Shown piece after piece: positions 46,933-56,975 of a DNA stretch of 64,000 nucleotides. The notes beneath the pieces are model-generated. The model was not told where the DNA came from, did not search any database, and worked only from the letters and a program-made list of their open reading frames with translations. The position numbers and the translations under genes were made by a program. Source of the stretch: Priestia megaterium (GTDB taxonomy: Bacteria; Bacillota; Bacilli; Bacillales; Bacillaceae_H); assembly GCA_008180335.1 (NCBI GenBank), contig VTEF01000001.1, positions 436,636 to 500,635 on the forward strand, written 5' to 3'. Numbering within the stretch: the stretch's first letter is position 1; every line of letters begins with the position of its first letter.

Positions 46933-47925
46933 ATGACAAAAAATCGTCATGAATCATTAGGATTAACTAACGAACAAGTTATCGAAATGTACCGTACAAT
47001 GCTACTTGCGCGAAAAATTGATGAGCGTATGTGGTTATTAAATCGTGCAGGAAAAGTTCCGTTTGTTATTTCGTGCCAAGGCCAGGAAGCAGCTCAAGTA
47101 GGAGCAGCATTTGCGCTCAACCGAGAGAATGATTACGTCTTACCTTATTATCGTGATATGGGTGTTGTTTTAGCATTTGGCATGACAGCGCGCGATCTTA
47201 TGCTATCAGGATTTGCCAAAGCTGAAGACCCTAATTCTGGTGGGCGTCAAATGCCAGGTCATTTCGGCTATAAAGCCAAGCGCATTGTAACGGGTTCTTC
47301 GCCTGTTACAACACAAGTGCCGCATGCTGTGGGGATAGCTTTAGCTGGTAAAATGGAGAAAAAAGATCTAGTGACGTTTGTTACGTTTGGAGAAGGCTCT
47401 TCTAACCAGGGAGATTTTCACGAAGGTGCAAACTTTGCTGGTGTACATAAATTGCCAGTTATTTTCATGTGTGAAAACAACAAATACGCCATTTCTGTTC
47501 CTGTTGAAAAGCAACTTGGATGTGAAAAAGTATCTGATCGAGCTATTGGCTATGGGATGCCAGGTTATACAGTAGACGGCAATGATCTATTGGCTGTATA
47601 TGAAGTAGTGAAAGAAGCGAGAGACCGAGCTGCTAGAGGGGAAGGGCCGACGTTAGTAGAGACCGTGTCTAATCGCCTAACGGCTCATTCAAGTGATGAT
47701 GACGACCGTGCATATAGAGAAGCAGATGAGATTTCAGAGGCAAAGAAAAATGATCCGCTTGTTCACTTTGCTATGTATCTAAAAGAAGTCAATGTATTAA
47801 CAGATGAAAGTGAAAAGCAGATCTTAGCTGAAATCATGGACCTTGTAAATGATGCAACAGATTATGCAGAACAAGCTGCATATGCAGACCCAGAAACAGC
47901 TTTAAAATACGTATACGGTGAGTAA
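46933..47925 (+). CDS. bkdAA: Branched-chain keto acid dehydrogenase E1 alpha
   Basis: 330 residues behind AAAGGAGGGAT. Thiamine diphosphate enzyme subunit: the ThDP signature GEGSSNQGDFHEGANFAGV (GDG-like, here GEG) near 155 through ENNKYAISVP near 180; RQMPGHFGYK near 103. Forms the E1 heterotetramer with BkdAB and decarboxylates branched keto acids. bkdAB follows after 12 bases. Confidence 0.97.
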   Translation: MTKNRHESLGLTNEQVIEMYRTMLLARKIDERMWLLNRAGKVPFVISCQGQEAAQVGAAFALNRENDYVLPYYRDMGVVLAFGMTARDLMLSGFAKAEDPNSGGRQMPGHFGYKAKRIVTGSSPVTTQVPHAVGIALAGKMEKKDLVTFVTFGEGSSNQGDFHEGANFAGVHKLPVIFMCENNKYAISVPVEKQLGCEKVSDRAIGYGMPGYTVDGNDLLAVYEVVKEARDRAARGEGPTLVETVSNRLTAHSSDDDDRAYREADEISEAKKNDPLVHFAMYLKEVNVLTDESEKQILAEIMDLVNDATDYAEQAAYADPETALKYVYGE

Positions 47926-47937
47926 GGAGGAGAATAT

Positions 47938-48921
47938 ATGCCAGTTATTTCATATATTGATGCTGTGACGATGGCCATTCGCGAAGAAATGGAACGAGAT
48001 TCACGTGTGTTTGTACTTGGAGAAGATGTTGGGCGAAAAGGCGGAGTATTCAAAGCAACCAATGGGTTATATGAGCAGTTTGGTGAAGAACGTGTTATGG
48101 ATACACCGCTCGCTGAGTCCGCTATCGCTGGTGTTGGAATTGGAGCAGCAATGTATGGGATGCGTCCAATAGCTGAAATGCAGTTTGCGGATTTTATTAT
48201 GCCAGCAGTAAATCAGATTGTCTCTGAAGCAGCAAAGATAAGATACCGTTCAAATAATGATTGGACTTGTCCCATTACTATCCGTGCACCTTATGGCGGC
48301 GGCGTGCATGGAGCGCTTTATCACTCGCAATCAGTAGAAGCATTGTTTGCTAATCAACCAGGTTTAAAAATTGTGATGCCATCTACACCTTATGATGTAA
48401 AAGGATTATTAAAAGCGGCCATTCGCGATGATGATCCAGTTCTGTTTTTTGAACATAAGCGTGCATATCGTTTAATTAAAGGTGAGGTTCCTGAGGGTGA
48501 CTATGTCTTGCCAATCGGGAAAGCAGATGTAAAGCGTGAAGGCGAAGACATCACAGTTATTACATATGGATTATGTGTCCATTTTGCATTGCAAGCAGCA
48601 GAAAAGCTTAAAGCCGATGGAATCTCTGCTCATATTTTAGATTTACGCACGGTATATCCTTTAGATAAAGAAGCTATTATTGAAGCAGCTTCTAAAACGG
48701 GAAAAGTCTTACTAGTGACAGAAGACAACAAAGAAGGCAGTGTAATGAGTGAAGTGGCAGCGATTATTGCTGAAAATTGTTTATTTGATTTAGATGCACC
48801 GATTCAGCGATTGGCAGGACCTGATGTTCCTGCTATGCCATATGCTCCAACAATGGAAAAGTATTTTATGGTGAATCCAGATAAAGTAGAAAAAGCAATG
48901 AGAGAATTAGCTGAATTTTAA
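47938..48921 (+). CDS. bkdAB: Branched-chain keto acid dehydrogenase E1 beta
   Basis: 327 residues behind AAGGAGGAG. Transketolase pyrimidine and C-terminal domains: VFVLGEDVGRKGGVF near 22, DTPLAESAIAGVGIGAAMYGMRPIAEMQFADF near 55, RAPYGGGVHGALYHSQS near 115 and KVLLVTEDNKEGSVMSEVAA near 258. Partner of BkdAA. The end abuts the bkdB ribosome site. Confidence 0.97.
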   Translation: MPVISYIDAVTMAIREEMERDSRVFVLGEDVGRKGGVFKATNGLYEQFGEERVMDTPLAESAIAGVGIGAAMYGMRPIAEMQFADFIMPAVNQIVSEAAKIRYRSNNDWTCPITIRAPYGGGVHGALYHSQSVEALFANQPGLKIVMPSTPYDVKGLLKAAIRDDDPVLFFEHKRAYRLIKGEVPEGDYVLPIGKADVKREGEDITVITYGLCVHFALQAAEKLKADGISAHILDLRTVYPLDKEAIIEAASKTGKVLLVTEDNKEGSVMSEVAAIIAENCLFDLDAPIQRLAGPDVPAMPYAPTMEKYFMVNPDKVEKAMRELAEF

Positions 48922-48935
48922 AGGAGTTGTTTTCA

Positions 48936-50192
48936 GTGGCAATTGAAAAAATTACAATGCCGCAACTTGGCGAAAGTGTAACTGAAGGAACAATCAGCAA
49001 ATGGCTTGTCTCTGTGGGGGATCACGTAAATAAATATGACCCTTTAGCTGAAGTGATGACAGATAAAGTAAATGCAGAAGTGCCCTCTTCTTTTTCAGGA
49101 ACTGTGAAAGAAATTATTGCAAATGAAGATGAAACATTGCCAGTTGGTGAAGTGCTTTGTTTAATTGAAGTTGAAGGCGGTCTAGAGGTAGAAGTACAAG
49201 AGAAAACGCCGGAGACAGAAAAAATCGAGAAAAAGCCGCAGGTTCATGAAGATGGTCAAAATAAGCGCCGATACTCTCCTGCTGTTCTTCGGTTATCACA
49301 AGAACATAATATTGACTTAGAGCATGTCAAAGGTTCTGGTGCAGGTGGTCGTATTACACGTAAAGATGTCCTTGCAGTCATAGAGAAAGGACAGGTTCCA
49401 ACTAAGCAAGAAGCCAAGCCGAACGTGGAGTCAAAGCCGAAAGAAATCGAGCGTTCTGCTACTAAAGAGGCAATGCCGGTTTTATCAGCCGCAGGGGATA
49501 TTGATATACCTGTATCAGGTATCCGAAAAGCGATTGCAACAAATATGTTACGTAGTAAGCATGAAATTCCACATGCATGGACAATGATTGAAGTCGATGT
49601 GACAAATTTAGTTTCGTATCGTGATTCTGTAAAAACGGAATTCAAACAAAAAGAAGGATTTAATTTAACTTATTTTGCTTTCTTTGTAAAAGCTATTGCC
49701 CAAGCTTTAACAGAATTCCCCCAGATGAATTCAATGTGGGCAGGGGATCGCATCGTTCAAAAGAAAGATATTAACATTTCAATTGCCGTTGCAACCGATG
49801 ATGCGCTATTTGTACCTGTTATTAAACATGCAGATGAGAAAACGATTAAAGGAATTGCTCGTGAAATTACAGAGCTAGTGAAAAAAGTGCGTCAGGGTAC
49901 TTTAAAGTCAGAGGATATGCAGGGAGGAACGTTCACTGTAAACAACACAGGGTCGTTTGGATCTGTCCAATCAATGGGGATTATCAATTATCCGCAAGCT
50001 GCTATTTTACAAGTTGAATCCATTGTAAAGCGGCCAGTAGTGATTGACAATATGATTGCAATACGAGATATGGTTAACTTGTGTTTATCGTTAGATCATC
50101 GCGTATTAGATGGTTTAATTTGCGGGAAATTTTTAGCAAGAGTAAAAGAAATTCTTGAAACCATCTCTAAAGAACATACGTCGATTTACTGA
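48936..50192 (+). CDS. bkdB: Branched-chain keto acid dehydrogenase E2 (dihydrolipoyl transacylase)
   Basis: 418 residues from GTG 48936, nine bases after AAGGAG; TTG 48927 lies in the ribosome site. Lipoyl domain 1-80 with lipoate on K44 (VMTDKVNAEVPS), peripheral subunit-binding domain about 110-150 (RYSPAVLRLSQEHNIDL), and catalytic domain about 190-418 with the conserved LSLDHRVLDGLICGKF (HRxxDG, DH plus G). Transfers the acyl group to CoA. Last gene of the sigma-54 operon. Confidence 0.97.
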   Translation: MAIEKITMPQLGESVTEGTISKWLVSVGDHVNKYDPLAEVMTDKVNAEVPSSFSGTVKEIIANEDETLPVGEVLCLIEVEGGLEVEVQEKTPETEKIEKKPQVHEDGQNKRRYSPAVLRLSQEHNIDLEHVKGSGAGGRITRKDVLAVIEKGQVPTKQEAKPNVESKPKEIERSATKEAMPVLSAAGDIDIPVSGIRKAIATNMLRSKHEIPHAWTMIEVDVTNLVSYRDSVKTEFKQKEGFNLTYFAFFVKAIAQALTEFPQMNSMWAGDRIVQKKDINISIAVATDDALFVPVIKHADEKTIKGIAREITELVKKVRQGTLKSEDMQGGTFTVNNTGSFGSVQSMGIINYPQAAILQVESIVKRPVVIDNMIAIRDMVNLCLSLDHRVLDGLICGKFLARVKEILETISKEHTSIY

Positions 50193-50433
50193 ACAGCCCT
50201 ATTGTGATCTATCGTAAAGTAACGAATATTTTTATGTTTACAAGGCTACAATATGAACTTGTATAAAATTTCAATTAGTGGGATTTTCTTTATATTTTAC
50301 GGATTGTTCATTGAGGCTCATCAAATTTATGTGTCATATAGATATTGATTGTTTCGTCTATGTTCTGATATTCGCTACTTTACAGAGAGTTATTCCATCA
50401 CTTAGCGAGCCTGAAGGAAGAGCAGTACTAATT
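50193..50433 (+). other. Unassigned spacer after bkdB
   Basis: No ORF of family type is recognised; no terminator directly after bkdB was found. A short frame near 50386-50428 (ELFHHLASLKEEQ) resembles a helix of some longer protein and could be the last trace of a lost gene, but it is too short to judge. In B. subtilis, from memory, bmr genes lie in this place. Confidence 0.3.
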
Positions 50434-50481
50434 AAAAAAGCACAACGTTAAAGAAAAGCATATCTTTCGTTGTGCTTTTTG
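50434..50481 (+). terminator. Terminator in the bkdB-mutA gap
   Basis: AAAAAGCACAACG pairs perfectly with CGTTGTGCTTTTT, with an inner AAAGA/TCTTT stem and closing T-run. Isolated from any intact ORF by 240 bases from bkdB. Confidence 0.85.
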
Positions 50482-50695
50482 TTTACAGTGAATATTAAAT
50501 AGTTGCGATTAGGTTGCAGATAAACAATACAACTATCCGCCAGTTTTTGATAAAAGCGGACTCTCTGTATTTCACAAATAAGTAAAATGTATTAAAATAA
50601 ATATAGGAGTAACAAATATTGGATTATTTTGCTTTCTTTTTTGTATCATCTATAAATGGAAGTGTACGCTATTTTAATAGTAAAGGAGAAGTGAA

Positions 50696-52750
50696 ATGAA
50701 AATGAACTCGCTGTCATTTCATGAATTTAAACCGACACCTCAAGAAGATTGGATACAAGAAGCAGAAAAACAAAACAGTCATTTAATCGAAAAGCTTACA
50801 TTAGAAAACATTTTTTTGAAACCGCTTTATCGAGAGGAAGATATAAAAGATCTTCTTTACTTGAACGAACTACCAGGTCAAGGTTCTTTTGTACGAGGAA
50901 GCAGAAAAACAGGCTATATAAAAGATCGTTGGGAGATTACTCAACAAGTCGATTCTCTCTTTGCCGCTACATGTAATGAATTGTTAAAAGAAGGGCTGCA
51001 TAATGGGCAAACAACAGCTGCATTTAAGCTTAATAAGGCATCAATATTAGGAAAAGATCCAGAAGAAGTGCCGTTTGATAAAGTGGGTAGAGGAGTGTTT
51101 ATCTCCCAAGAGGAAGATATCGAGTATTTGTTTCGTGATATTTCATTAAAGTCCACAACCATCTTCGTAAATACAGGTTATACATCGTTACCGCTTTTAG
51201 CTTATATTCAGCGTTATTGTAACAAAAAGCAGATTCCCCTAGAAGATCTAAAAGGAACGATAGGAATGGACCCATTAGGGACATTAGCGGCTTATTCGTT
51301 TTCACCTATTGAAACTACTCATTTATATGACCACATGGTAAAAAGTATTGAATGGGCAAAAGAATACAATATAAATGTTAAAACAATTTATATCAGCAGT
51401 CAGCCCTATCATGATAGTGGTGCAAATGCTGTTCAGGAACTTGCATTTGGGCTAGCCACTGCTGTTCAATATATTGATGAATGTTTAAAAAGAAATATTC
51501 CTTTACACCATGTATTACCTCACCTTACATTCTCTTTTTCTACGAGTTCTCATTTATTTATGGAAATATCTAAGCTACGGGCCTTTCGTTTATTATGGAC
51601 GAATGTTGTGCGTGCGTTTTCACCTACTATTGAAATTCCTGCACCATTTATTCATGCCAGTACATCGGATGTGACATTTTCAAAAGAAGATGTACATACA
51701 AATATTATCCGTGGTACAGTTCAAGCTTTTGCTGCAATTATAGGAGGAGCCGATAGCTTACATATTGAACCATACAATTCATTGTTAGAAGATCCTACCT
51801 TATTTTCACATCGAATTGCCCGTAATACACACCTTATTTTAGAGAAAGAATCGCATTTAACAAAAGTCATCGATCCGGCAGGGGGCTCTTGGTACGTAGA
51901 ATCTTATACGCATGAGCTCGCTCAACAAGCATGGTCATTGTTCAGGGAAATCGAACGGTGCGGTGGAATGGAAGCTTGCTTAAAAAACGGCATGATTCAA
52001 AAGCAAGTTGAAGATACGTTGCAGCGTCAAAAGCAGCAAATAGAAACGCGTGCTCAACGAATGGTAGGCGTTACTCATTACGTTGCAAAGCATCCAATTA
52101 AAAAGAAACAAGCAGATAATAAGGAAAAAAATTATCAGGAATATCAAAAGCTAGTGGCGAAAAATCGTCAAAAGTATGAAAAGGAAGTTCATTCTTCACA
52201 AGTATCAATAGATAAGGATACAGACTTAATAAAAGACGGAATGACTATTGGCATGATGATGGAAGAATGGCAAAGATCATCAGCATACGAACAAATTCAA
52301 CCATTCACGAAATGGAGAAAAGGCCAGGCATTTGAAGAGATAAGACTTCGTACATGTGATTTATCAGTAGGAATCATTCAAGTGAATCAAAGTGCTGTTA
52401 GTAAAAAACGGACAGCGATTGCTCAATCCTTATTTGAGTCTGGAGGTTTTCAATGTGAAATAGTGTCAGATTTGTACTCTTATGTTGATATAGCAGATTG
52501 GGTTAATGACGGAAAGCATCATGCATATGTGGTATGTGGTGAAGACGAAATGGTTGAAAAAATGATAGGTAAAGTCATGCCATATTTTTTACAAAATACG
52601 GTGTATATGTATGTTGTTGGTGAAGATGATTTTATAGCTAAAAGAGAATGGCAACATCGCGGGATTGTCGACATTATTCATAGTCAAACAAATGCGATTC
52701 AATGCTTTGAACAGTTATTACAATTGTTAGAGGTGAATGCAGATGTATAA
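50696..52750 (+). CDS. mutA: Methylmalonyl-CoA mutase small (beta) subunit
   Basis: 684 residues behind AAAGGAGAAG. Homologous to the catalytic subunit over its length but lacks the B12-binding DxHxxG motif, the mark of the non-catalytic small subunit. Visible: [17 protein letters not shown] near 63, [13 protein letters not shown], and [22 protein letters not shown] near 395 as in the family. The last eight bases overlap mutB. The heterodimer rearranges (R)-methylmalonyl-CoA to succinyl-CoA. Confidence 0.95.
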   Translation: MKMNSLSFHEFKPTPQEDWIQEAEKQNSHLIEKLTLENIFLKPLYREEDIKDLLYLNELPGQGSFVRGSRKTGYIKDRWEITQQVDSLFAATCNELLKEGLHNGQTTAAFKLNKASILGKDPEEVPFDKVGRGVFISQEEDIEYLFRDISLKSTTIFVNTGYTSLPLLAYIQRYCNKKQIPLEDLKGTIGMDPLGTLAAYSFSPIETTHLYDHMVKSIEWAKEYNINVKTIYISSQPYHDSGANAVQELAFGLATAVQYIDECLKRNIPLHHVLPHLTFSFSTSSHLFMEISKLRAFRLLWTNVVRAFSPTIEIPAPFIHASTSDVTFSKEDVHTNIIRGTVQAFAAIIGGADSLHIEPYNSLLEDPTLFSHRIARNTHLILEKESHLTKVIDPAGGSWYVESYTHELAQQAWSLFREIERCGGMEACLKNGMIQKQVEDTLQRQKQQIETRAQRMVGVTHYVAKHPIKKKQADNKEKNYQEYQKLVAKNRQKYEKEVHSSQVSIDKDTDLIKDGMTIGMMMEEWQRSSAYEQIQPFTKWRKGQAFEEIRLRTCDLSVGIIQVNQSAVSKKRTAIAQSLFESGGFQCEIVSDLYSYVDIADWVNDGKHHAYVVCGEDEMVEKMIGKVMPYFLQNTVYMYVVGEDDFIAKREWQHRGIVDIIHSQTNAIQCFEQLLQLLEVNADV

Positions 52751-54929
52751 GAAGCCATCATTTTCAACAATGCCCTTTACAATACCATTTAATAATCCAC
52801 AAGAAGATGAATGGAAAGAAGCAGTAAGCAAGGAAACGAACAAACCGTTTGATGATGTATCTTTTCAAACGAATGAGCAAATTTCAATCAAACCCCTCTA
52901 TACAGACAATGATCGCAAAAAAGTAGAATTTATTAACTTTATGCCAGGGCTACCTCCATTTGTACGAGGGCCTTATGCAACAATGTATGTAAACCGGCCT
53001 TGGACAATCCGTCAATATGCAGGTTATTCCACTGCTGAAGAAAGTAATGCATTCTATCGCAGAAACTTAGCAGCTGGCCAAAAAGGGCTGTCTGTCGCAT
53101 TTGATTTGGCTACGCATCGAGGATATGATTCCGATCATCCGAGGGTAGTCGGTGATGTTGGAAAGGCTGGTGTAGCCATTGACTCTATTTTAGATATGAA
53201 GCAGCTGTTTGAAGGCATTCCATTAGATCAAATGTCTGTATCTATGACTATGAATGGAGCAGTCTTACCAATTATGGCTTTTTATATTGTAGCTGCAGAA
53301 GAACAAGGTGTAAAAAAAGAACAGCTTGCTGGAACGATTCAAAATGATATTTTAAAAGAATACATGGTTCGAAACACGTATATTTATCCTCCTGATATGT
53401 CAATGAAAATTATCGCCGATATTTTCAAATATACATCTGAGCATATGCCGAAATTTAACAGCATTAGTATTTCAGGCTATCATATGCAAGAAGCTGGAGC
53501 TCCTGCTGATCTTGAATTGGCGTATACATTAGCTGATGGGTTAGAGTATGTTCGGACAGGTATTCAAGCTGGAATTCCTATTGATTCCTTCGCTCCACGT
53601 TTATCATTTTTCTGGGCAATTGGAATGAACTATTTTATGGAAGTAGCTAAGATGAGGGCTGCACGTCTTTTATGGGCCAAGCTAATGAAGCAATTTAATC
53701 CAGCTAATCATAAATCTTTAGCATTGCGTACTCATTCGCAAACATCTGGGTGGAGTTTGACAGAGCAAGATCCATACAACAATATTGTTCGTACATGTAT
53801 TGAAGCATTAGCAGCTGTAACTGGTCATACACAATCGTTGCACACAAATGCGTTAGATGAAGCTATTGCACTTCCAACAGATTTTTCAGCCCGTATTGCT
53901 CGAAATACCCAGTTATATTTGCAGGATGAAACAGAAATTTGTGCGGTGATCGACCCATGGGGAGGATCTTATTATGTAGAATCGCTAACGAATGAACTTG
54001 TACAAAAAGCGTGGGGCCATCTTGAGGAGATTGAATCGTTAGGGGGGATGGCAAAAGCGATTGAAACAGGTATTCCAAAAATGAAAATAGAAGAGGCAGC
54101 TGCAAGAAAGCAGGCAAAGATTGATTCTAAAGCTGAAATTATTGTGGGTGTGAATGCGTTTCAATCGGAACAGGAGGAACCTTTAGAAATCCTCGATATC
54201 GATAATACAGCAGTTCGAAATGCACAAATTGAGCGGCTGCAGCACCTTCGCTTAACTCGAGATGATGATAAAGTGCAAAAAGCTCTGGATAACTTAACAT
54301 ACGGAGCAGAAACAGGTGAAGGTAATTTATTGGCATTAGCAGTCGAAGCAGCACGTGTACGAGCAACGTTAGGTGAAATATCAAATGCTATTGAAAAAGT
54401 AGCAGGTAGACATCAGGCCCTCTCTCGTGCGATTAGCGGTGTGTACAGCACAGAATTTACAGAGAGTGAACAAATTGAGAACGTGCGTAGACTCACACAG
54501 GAGTTTCTTGAAGAAGAAGGGAGACGGCCGCGAATTTTAGTAGCTAAAATGGGACAGGATGGGCATGACCGGGGAGCGAAAGTTATCGCAACAGCATTTG
54601 CTGATTTAGGTTTTGATGTAGATATTGGGCCATTGTTTCAAACACCAGAAGAAACAGCCTTACAGGCAATTGAAAATGATGTTCATGTTATAGGGATCAG
54701 CTCCCTTGCAGCAGGACATAAAACCCTTCTTCCTCAATTAGTTAAGCAACTGCGCTTGAAAGGTCGTGATGACATTCTTGTTATTATTGGAGGAGTCATT
54801 CCGCAGCAGGATTATAAGTTTTTGCGGGAACACGGTGCGGCTGCTATTTTTGGTCCGGGTACCGTTATTCCACAAGCTGCAGTGAAAGTGCTGCATGAAA
54901 TTCAACAGCGTTTGCGCGAGACATGGTGA
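52743..54929 (+). CDS. mutB: Methylmalonyl-CoA mutase large (alpha) subunit
   Basis: 728 residues from ATG 52743, seven bases after AGGTG (ATG 52737 is too close). The TIM-barrel part holds [48 protein letters not shown] and [16 protein letters not shown]; the C-terminal cobalamin domain holds [13 protein letters not shown] (DxHxxG, base-off B12 His), [14 protein letters not shown] and [11 protein letters not shown]. Radical coenzyme-B12 isomerase. Together with NrdJ it makes this window's second B12 enzyme. Confidence 0.97.
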   Translation: MYKKPSFSTMPFTIPFNNPQEDEWKEAVSKETNKPFDDVSFQTNEQISIKPLYTDNDRKKVEFINFMPGLPPFVRGPYATMYVNRPWTIRQYAGYSTAEESNAFYRRNLAAGQKGLSVAFDLATHRGYDSDHPRVVGDVGKAGVAIDSILDMKQLFEGIPLDQMSVSMTMNGAVLPIMAFYIVAAEEQGVKKEQLAGTIQNDILKEYMVRNTYIYPPDMSMKIIADIFKYTSEHMPKFNSISISGYHMQEAGAPADLELAYTLADGLEYVRTGIQAGIPIDSFAPRLSFFWAIGMNYFMEVAKMRAARLLWAKLMKQFNPANHKSLALRTHSQTSGWSLTEQDPYNNIVRTCIEALAAVTGHTQSLHTNALDEAIALPTDFSARIARNTQLYLQDETEICAVIDPWGGSYYVESLTNELVQKAWGHLEEIESLGGMAKAIETGIPKMKIEEAAARKQAKIDSKAEIIVGVNAFQSEQEEPLEILDIDNTAVRNAQIERLQHLRLTRDDDKVQKALDNLTYGAETGEGNLLALAVEAARVRATLGEISNAIEKVAGRHQALSRAISGVYSTEFTESEQIENVRRLTQEFLEEEGRRPRILVAKMGQDGHDRGAKVIATAFADLGFDVDIGPLFQTPEETALQAIENDVHVIGISSLAAGHKTLLPQLVKQLRLKGRDDILVIIGGVIPQQDYKFLREHGAAAIFGPGTVIPQAAVKVLHEIQQRLRETW

Positions 54930-54935
54930 AACAAG

Positions 54936-55946
54936 ATGGCAAAAATTAAAGATGTAGCAGGTTACAAAGAAGGGTTACTAAAGCATGATCGTGTTGTATT
55001 GGCACAAGCAATTACATTAATTGAGAGTCAAGCTCTTAAGCATAGAAAAGTAGCACAAGAACTAATAAAAGAAATTTATCCGTATACAGGGGAATCGATT
55101 CGAATTGGATTTACAGGTGTCCCGGGTGCTGGTAAGAGCACACTTATTGATCGATTTGGCACGTATTTATGTAATGAAGGTCATCGAGTAGCTGTATTAG
55201 CTATTGACCCGAGCAGCACGGTCTCCGGGGGCAGTATTTTAGGAGACAAGACAAGAATGGAAAATCTTTCACGAAACCCTAAAGCGTTTGTTAGGCCCTC
55301 CCCTTCGCAAGGGACATTGGGAGGGGTTCATCGTAAAACACGCGAGGCGATACTCCTTTGTGAAGCGGCAGGTTACGATGTGATTTTTGTTGAAACAATG
55401 GGAGTAGGTCAAGGGGAAACCATTGTAAAACAAATGGTTGATGTATTTGTTTTATTAGTATTAACAGGGGCAGGAGACGAACTTCAAGGGATTAAAAAAG
55501 GAATTTTAGAGCTGGCTGATCTCATTTGTGTTAATAAAGCAGATGGTGATAACCAGCAAAAAGCATATGCAACCAAGAAAGAATATGAATCTGTTATCGC
55601 ATTTTTACATGGACACTCTGCTTTTTGGGTTCCGCGTGTGATGACGACATCTGTTTATTATGAGAAAGACATCATGCAACTGTGGAAACAAGTAAATGAA
55701 TTTAAAGAGTGGATGAATATGAAAAAGCTGTTTCAGCAAAAAAGGAACCAACAGCTAACTTCTTGGCTCCAAGCAGGTATACATGAGTACTTATATGAAT
55801 CGTTTTATGAAAATGATATCGTAAAAAATAAATTAAAAGTAATTACAGAAGAAATGAACCAAGGAACGGTAACGATGGGAGAAGCATTAGAGCTTGTGAT
55901 ATCTACTCATCAAAAAGCTATAAGTAACGAAACATTAAAAGGATAA
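54936..55946 (+). CDS. meaB: MeaB-type GTPase chaperone of methylmalonyl-CoA mutase
   Basis: 336 residues. G3E/SIMIBI GTPase that loads and protects the B12 cofactor of the mutase. P loop GFTGVPGAGKSTL near 58, AIDPSSTVSGGSILGDKTRM near 92, VETMGVGQGE near 152, and NKADGDN near 199. Seven bases after mutB. The ribosome site is weak, which suggests translational coupling. Older annotations call the family ArgK or LAO/AO transport ATPase. Confidence 0.95.
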   Translation: MAKIKDVAGYKEGLLKHDRVVLAQAITLIESQALKHRKVAQELIKEIYPYTGESIRIGFTGVPGAGKSTLIDRFGTYLCNEGHRVAVLAIDPSSTVSGGSILGDKTRMENLSRNPKAFVRPSPSQGTLGGVHRKTREAILLCEAAGYDVIFVETMGVGQGETIVKQMVDVFVLLVLTGAGDELQGIKKGILELADLICVNKADGDNQQKAYATKKEYESVIAFLHGHSAFWVPRVMTTSVYYEKDIMQLWKQVNEFKEWMNMKKLFQQKRNQQLTSWLQAGIHEYLYESFYENDIVKNKLKVITEEMNQGTVTMGEALELVISTHQKAISNETLKG

Positions 55947-55967
55947 GGCTATTAGCCATTATCCTTT
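55938..55967 (+). terminator. Terminator at the end of mutAB-meaB
   Basis: AAAGGATAAGGCT pairs with AGCCATTATCCTTT (one bulged base) around ATT; spans the meaB stop codon. T-run is four bases. Confidence 0.75.
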
Positions 55968-55986
55968 TACACTAGGAGTTAAGGAC

Positions 55987-56058
55987 ATGAATCGAGATGT
56001 ACGATTAGTTTGGGAAAATGTGCTTTCTTGTAAACAAAGCGGCGAAAAAATAAGTTAA
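55987..56058 (+). CDS. Possible 23-residue small protein
   Basis: ATG at 55987 with AGGAG eight bases upstream; reads [20 protein letters not shown] and three more residues to TAA at 56058. Between two hairpins (55938-55967 before, 56041-56068 after), so it forms a compact unit. Not recognised; it could be a small protein gene or a relic. Confidence 0.35.
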   Translation: MNRDVRLVWENVLSCKQSGEKIS

Positions 56059-56073
56059 ACAAATCGCCTTTTT
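56041..56073 (+). terminator. Small terminator before brxB
   Basis: GGCGA pairs with TCGCC over an 18-base AT-rich loop followed by T6. Short stem, moderate support. Confidence 0.55.
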
Positions 56074-56123
56074 TGTTATGGTTTGTTATGATGAATAGTA
56101 GAATAAATAAGGAGGGAAATAAG

Positions 56124-56561
56124 ATGAATGTTGATTTTAATCTATTTATGAATGACGTTGTACGCCAAGCACGTAAAGAAATTACAGCAGCTGGATATAC
56201 AGAATTAACAACGGCTGAAGAAGTAGATGAAGCGTTTAAAAAGGCAGGAGCAACATTGGTTATGGTAAACTCTGTTTGTGGCTGTGCAGGCGGAATCGCA
56301 AGGCCGGCTGCAGCGCATTCCGTGCATTATGATAAGCGTCCTGCAAATTTAGTAACAGTATTTGCAGGGCAAGATAAAGAAGCAACAGCACGCGCACGGG
56401 AGTATTTTGAAGGGTATCCGCCTTCATCTCCATCTTTCGCATTATTAAAAGATGGAAAGATTATTACAATGGTAGAACGCCATGAAATTGAAGGTCATGA
56501 TCCGATGTCAGTTGTGATGAAATTGCAAGAAGCTTTTGAAGAGCATTGTGAAGAAATATAA
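56124..56561 (+). CDS. brxB: Bacilliredoxin BrxB (YqiW/YphP family)
   Basis: 145 residues from ATG 56124 with AAGGAGGGAA upstream; the longer frame from 56073 has no ribosome site. DUF1094 family with the C52-G-C54 active site ([16 protein letters not shown]) and [28 protein letters not shown]. In Bacillus bacilliredoxins remove bacillithiol from S-bacillithiolated proteins during oxidative stress. Followed by a strong terminator; no co-transcribed partner. Confidence 0.95.
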   Translation: MNVDFNLFMNDVVRQARKEITAAGYTELTTAEEVDEAFKKAGATLVMVNSVCGCAGGIARPAAAHSVHYDKRPANLVTVFAGQDKEATARAREYFEGYPPSSPSFALLKDGKIITMVERHEIEGHDPMSVVMKLQEAFEEHCEEI

Positions 56562-56573
56562 ATTGTTTATACA

Positions 56574-56603
56574 AAGAAGCTGCATATAGCGGCTTCTTTT
56601 TTT
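56574..56603 (+). terminator. Terminator after brxB
   Basis: AAAGAAGCTGC pairs with GCGGCTTCTTT (one G-U) around ATATA, T8 tail. Confidence 0.92.
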
Positions 56604-56841
56604 GCTGTTTTCTTTAACAAAATGATTTAAAAATACACCTGTATTTTTCTTGTTTAAGCAAGGTGAAGTGAGAGAATAAGGTTGAAACTGTTAGTGCAAG
56701 CGCATGAATCGAGCATTTATCTAGGCGTACAGCTAACTCATCACTCTATCTAAAATATAAATCTTACAGAGTGAAGGTTTCATTAACGGAATATAGCAAG
56801 GAGGTATTTTTATATAGTAAAATTTATATTTAAAAAAAGTA
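56604..56841 (+). other. Upstream region of the artPQR operon
   Basis: No ORF behind a ribosome site; AAGGAGGTATTTTT at about 56800 has no start codon at fitting distance. No T-box or known riboswitch motif was recognised in it. The promoter and ARG-box-like elements lie at 56842-56892. Confidence 0.3.
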
Positions 56842-56892
56842 TTGCATAAATATAAAAACGTGTTAAAATACATTTAAATGAATATATATTTA
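56842..56892 (+). promoter_or_regulatory. artP promoter with ARG-box-like operators
   Basis: TTGCAT (56842-56847), 16 bases, TAAAAT (56864-56869). TGAATATATATTTA (56879-56892) differs from the ARG box TGAATAWWWATTCA at one position and lies just past the start; a weaker copy, TGCATAAATATAAA (56843-56856), overlaps the -35 and spacer. An ArgR gene is present in the window. Repression of arginine uptake by ArgR is inferred. Confidence 0.6.
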
Positions 56893-56975
56893 ATTTTCGA
56901 CAATGTCTTGCAATAAGAAAAAACTTATTTCATAATATTATTAATTTTAAGAAAATAATTTAAGGGGGAAGTAAG

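Noticed and set aside
50386-50428. Possible gene remnant after bkdB
   Set aside because: Only about 14 helical residues; no family can be named.
56604-56841. T-box or other riboswitch before artP
   Set aside because: No T-box core (TGGNACCGCG-like) or known aptamer motif was found, and the best promoter lies downstream of it.
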